DNA of 64,000 nt. Source: Lacimicrobium alkaliphilum. GTDB lineage: Bacteria; Pseudomonadota; Gammaproteobacteria; Enterobacterales; Alteromonadaceae. Location of the stretch: contig NZ_CP013650.1 in NCBI RefSeq assembly GCF_001466725.1, positions 62,001-126,000 of the forward strand, written 5' to 3'. Every line of letters starts with the position of its first letter. Position 1 is the first letter of the stretch. Under the pieces are notes generated by a model, which worked only from the letters and a program-made list of their open reading frames with translations, had not been told where the DNA came from and did no database searches. Positions 61,850 through 64,000 of this stretch are shown here, piece after piece. The position numbers and the translations under genes were made by a program.

Positions 61850-63133
61850 TCACTCCTCACTTTTCATATAATCCAGCGTCAGGTTGGTAAGCAGTTCAAC
61901 CCCCAGCTTCATGCCGGCTTCATCGATTTTAAACTCAGGGGTATGGTGAGCCGGGGCTTGTTCCCTGGGCAGATCCAGTGGTTTGCCGCCTACAAATAAG
62001 TAAACCCCAGGCACTTCCTGCTGGAAAAATGAAAAGTCTTCGGCACCGGTGACGGCCTTCACTTCTTTAACCTTACCCTCGCCTGCTGTGCGATGCAGGG
62101 TTGGTAACATCTTGTCCATCAGTGCCGGGTCGTTATAGGTAACCGGGTAGCTGTAATCCAGCGGCAGGGTGACTTCCGCTTCAGCCCGCATACTTTCGGC
62201 GATACTGGTGGCTTTGCGGTGCACAGCCTGATGCAGCTGATCGCGCATATCCTGGTTCAGAGTGCGTATGGTACCCACCAGTTCCACTTCATTGGGGATG
62301 ATATTCGAGCGGTTACCACCGTGAATTGACCCTATTGTCACTACGGCCGCATCTTCGGTCAGGGGCAGTTCCCGACTGACGATAGTCTGCAGGCCCATCA
62401 CAATCTGGGCTGCGGTTGTAATGGGATCCACACTCAGCCAGGGGTAGGCGCCGTGAGCCTGTTTACCTCTGACCACAATTTTAAAGGGATCCACCGCCGC
62501 CATAATGCCGCCGTGGCGATACTCTACGACACCGACATCGGTATCGGAGCTGATATGCAGGCCGAAGATCACATCCACATCTTTCATCACGCCTTCTTTA
62601 ACCATCAGCTCGGCACCGCCTTCTTCACCGGCTGGCGCGCCCTCTTCGGCCGGCTGAAACACAAATTTGATTTTGCCGGTCAGCTCAGATTTCATTTCTG
62701 TCAGGATCTTCGCTGCGCCCATCAGCATCGCCATATGGGTATCATGACCACAGGCATGCATTACCGGTACTTCATTGCCGTTATATTCACCAATAGCTTC
62801 AGAGCGAAAAGGCAGTTCGTTTTGTTCCGGTACCGGTAATCCGTCCATATCCGCTCGCAGGGCAATAGTGGGACCAGGCTTGCCTGTGTCCAGCACTGCC
62901 ACCACGCCCGTTTTGGCGACGCCTGTCTGCACCGGTAAACCCAGACTACGCAGATACTTTTCAATATATTTGGCGGTTTCAAATTCGCGATTCGATAATT
63001 CAGGGTATTGATGAAAGTGTCGGCGCCACTCAATGACCTGGGGCTCGAGCTCGGCGGCTCTGTCACTGACTTTATCAGCCTGGGCAAAGGGCGCTGCACT
63101 GAGCAGTGCAATAAACAGGATGCTGGGTTTCAT
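61850..63133 (-). CDS. Secreted M20D amidohydrolase (carboxypeptidase/aminoacylase-like)
   Basis: 427 residues from the ATG at 63133. Signal peptide MKPSILFIALLSAAPFAQA. IEWRRHFHQYPELS, LRADMDGLPV, MHACGHDTHMAMLMGAAK, FVFQPAEEGAPAGEEGG and AEDFSFFQQEVPG are the metal and catalytic blocks of the hippurate hydrolase/IAA-amino acid hydrolase branch. It should hydrolyse N-acyl amino acids or peptides in the periplasm. CGGAGAA precedes the start. Confidence 0.92.
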   Translation of the reverse strand: MKPSILFIALLSAAPFAQADKVSDRAAELEPQVIEWRRHFHQYPELSNREFETAKYIEKYLRSLGLPVQTGVAKTGVVAVLDTGKPGPTIALRADMDGLPVPEQNELPFRSEAIGEYNGNEVPVMHACGHDTHMAMLMGAAKILTEMKSELTGKIKFVFQPAEEGAPAGEEGGAELMVKEGVMKDVDVIFGLHISSDTDVGVVEYRHGGIMAAVDPFKIVVRGKQAHGAYPWLSVDPITTAAQIVMGLQTIVSRELPLTEDAAVVTIGSIHGGNRSNIIPNEVELVGTIRTLNQDMRDQLHQAVHRKATSIAESMRAEAEVTLPLDYSYPVTYNDPALMDKMLPTLHRTAGEGKVKEVKAVTGAEDFSFFQQEVPGVYLFVGGKPLDLPREQAPAHHTPEFKIDEAGMKLGVELLTNLTLDYMKSEE

Positions 63134-63312
63134 TATTATTCTCCGCTGGGGTAATGCCATAGGTACAGAGCCAATGTATGGCCTGAGTGCACAGCGCGTC
63201 AATGCATTTGGTCGGCTCAGCCAGTGATTTCCCCTTGATTATCCTTGTAGCAGCCCCGAATATGATGACGTATTCAGTAAAAAAACCTCAAAGCAACAGC
63301 AATAAGGACAGT

Positions 63313-64000
63313 ATGAGCTTTACAGATGACAAGCAGGTGCCTTGCTTTGCCGTGGTGGCAGAGGGCGGCGGTCAGAAGGGAATTTTCACCGCCGGTGTGC
63401 TGGACAGTTTTCTGGACCAGCAATTCTGGCCTTTCCATCTCAAGGTAGGTGTGTCAGCGGGAGCGCAGAATCTTACTGCTTATTGTGCCAGGGCCAGACA
63501 GTATGCCAAGACCGCAATTCAGCAACTGACTACCAATCAGTCTTTTTTCCGGCCTGCCCGGTTCTTTACCGGCGGTAATGTGATCGACCTCGATTGGTAC
63601 TTTCAGCAAGTGAGGCCGCAGGGGCCGCTGCGTTTTCCCACAAACCCGGCTGCGCTCGACAAGGCCTCGAACCTGTATGTGGTAGCGGCCGATGCCGATT
63701 CTCTGGAGCCGGTGTACCTGCATACCTGGCATGAGAATATGCACGAAAATCTTAAAGCCTCCAGTGCTATTCCTTTTTTGTACCGCCAGGGCGTGGAAAT
63801 TGATGGCCGCAGACTGATCGATGGTGGTGTGGCCGATCCTATTCCGGTTCGCTGGGCCTATCAGCAGGGGGCAAGAAAGATTCTGGTGATCCGCACTGTG
63901 AGTGAAAATTTTAACGGCCAGTCACCTATGCTGGAGCGTTTGCGACCAATACTCAGGCGGGCAAAACAATCCCCCAGAATGATGGAGATGTACGTGAATT
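63313..64000 (+). CDS. Patatin-like phospholipase, 3' partial
   Basis: The frame runs off the right edge. At least 229 residues visible. The oxyanion motif GGGQKG, nucleophile elbow GVSAGAQN (G-x-S-x-G) and DGGVADPIP (D-G-G, catalytic Asp) are the patatin dyad. AAGGACAGT precedes the ATG at 63313; an in-frame ATG at 63262 is an alternative. Relatives of the YjjU type are cytoplasmic lipid hydrolases. The C-terminus is not seen. Confidence 0.85.
   Translation, partial: MSFTDDKQVPCFAVVAEGGGQKGIFTAGVLDSFLDQQFWPFHLKVGVSAGAQNLTAYCARARQYAKTAIQQLTTNQSFFRPARFFTGGNVIDLDWYFQQVRPQGPLRFPTNPAALDKASNLYVVAADADSLEPVYLHTWHENMHENLKASSAIPFLYRQGVEIDGRRLIDGGVADPIPVRWAYQQGARKILVIRTVSENFNGQSPMLERLRPILRRAKQSPRMMEMYVN

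Noticed and set aside
1..64000. tRNA or rRNA genes
   Set aside because: I looked for tRNA-like ends and T-loop sequences in the intergenic regions and saw none that I could support.

Overview
The window looks like chromosomal DNA of a marine or brackish gammaproteobacterium of the Alteromonadales (Alteromonadaceae-like). The evidence is the gene content and order: ompR-envZ, hslVU, prkB, priA and rpmE, rraA next to hutG, a rimB-rimK-M14 cluster, paired M16 peptidases, and many short palindromic repeats between operons. The species assignment is inference.

Bases 1-9950 form an accessory region read almost entirely on the minus strand. It holds a partial GHL10-type glycosidase, an esterase, small membrane proteins, a DinB-like protein, a YcaQ-type DNA glycosylase, a class D beta-lactamase, two GFA-fold proteins and an SMR exporter. 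The exporter has a clear guanidine-II (mini-ykkC) riboswitch. A stretch of about 320 bp (3' end of the esterase, riboswitch, 5' end of the exporter) occurs twice, at 1235-1552 and 7165-7489. In the left copy the exporter is deleted and both riboswitch loops are mutated, so it is a fossil. In the right copy the esterase is truncated and runs into the end of a GNAT gene.

Bases 11350-23221 are a sedentary chromosomal integron. The integrase gene (22256-23221, plus strand) has a perfect LexA box in its promoter. Fifteen attC-like sites separate fifteen single-gene minus-strand cassettes; more decayed attC-like sites lie further left. Most cassette products are unknown small, secreted or membrane proteins. 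Recognisable ones are a nucleotidyltransferase-like protein, a COQ7-type di-iron protein, a zinc-ribbon membrane protein, a TonB C-terminal lipoprotein and an ExbD-like lipoprotein. An IS1111-group element (IS110 family) sits exactly at a cassette junction. Its 3' noncoding region carries an attC-core-like sequence, as expected for a bridge (seek) RNA guide.

Bases 23370-35200 hold a large amidohydrolase, the hut genes (hutI divergent from hutC-hutU-hutH), a CPBP protease and an AraC regulator. They also hold two arrays of a ~96-bp double-palindrome repeat. A GIY-YIG nuclease gene lies inside one repeat unit, and a GxxExxY nuclease-like gene with its own repeats lies inside the hutI-hutC intergenic region.

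Bases 35239-64000 are mainly core genome: hslVU with a sigma-32-like promoter, prkB, an OsmC protein, ompR-envZ, two M16 peptidases, a diguanylate cyclase, rimB-rimK-M14, a VC2487-type glycosyltransferase, a PAP2 phosphatase, rraA-hutG-racemase, a MliC/YbaY-like lipoprotein, a sulfurtransferase, glutamate dehydrogenase, a SPOR protein, priA, rpmE, a malic enzyme, an M20 amidohydrolase and a partial patatin. Histidine degradation is split: hutCUH and hutI lie together, while hutG is 20 kb away behind rraA.
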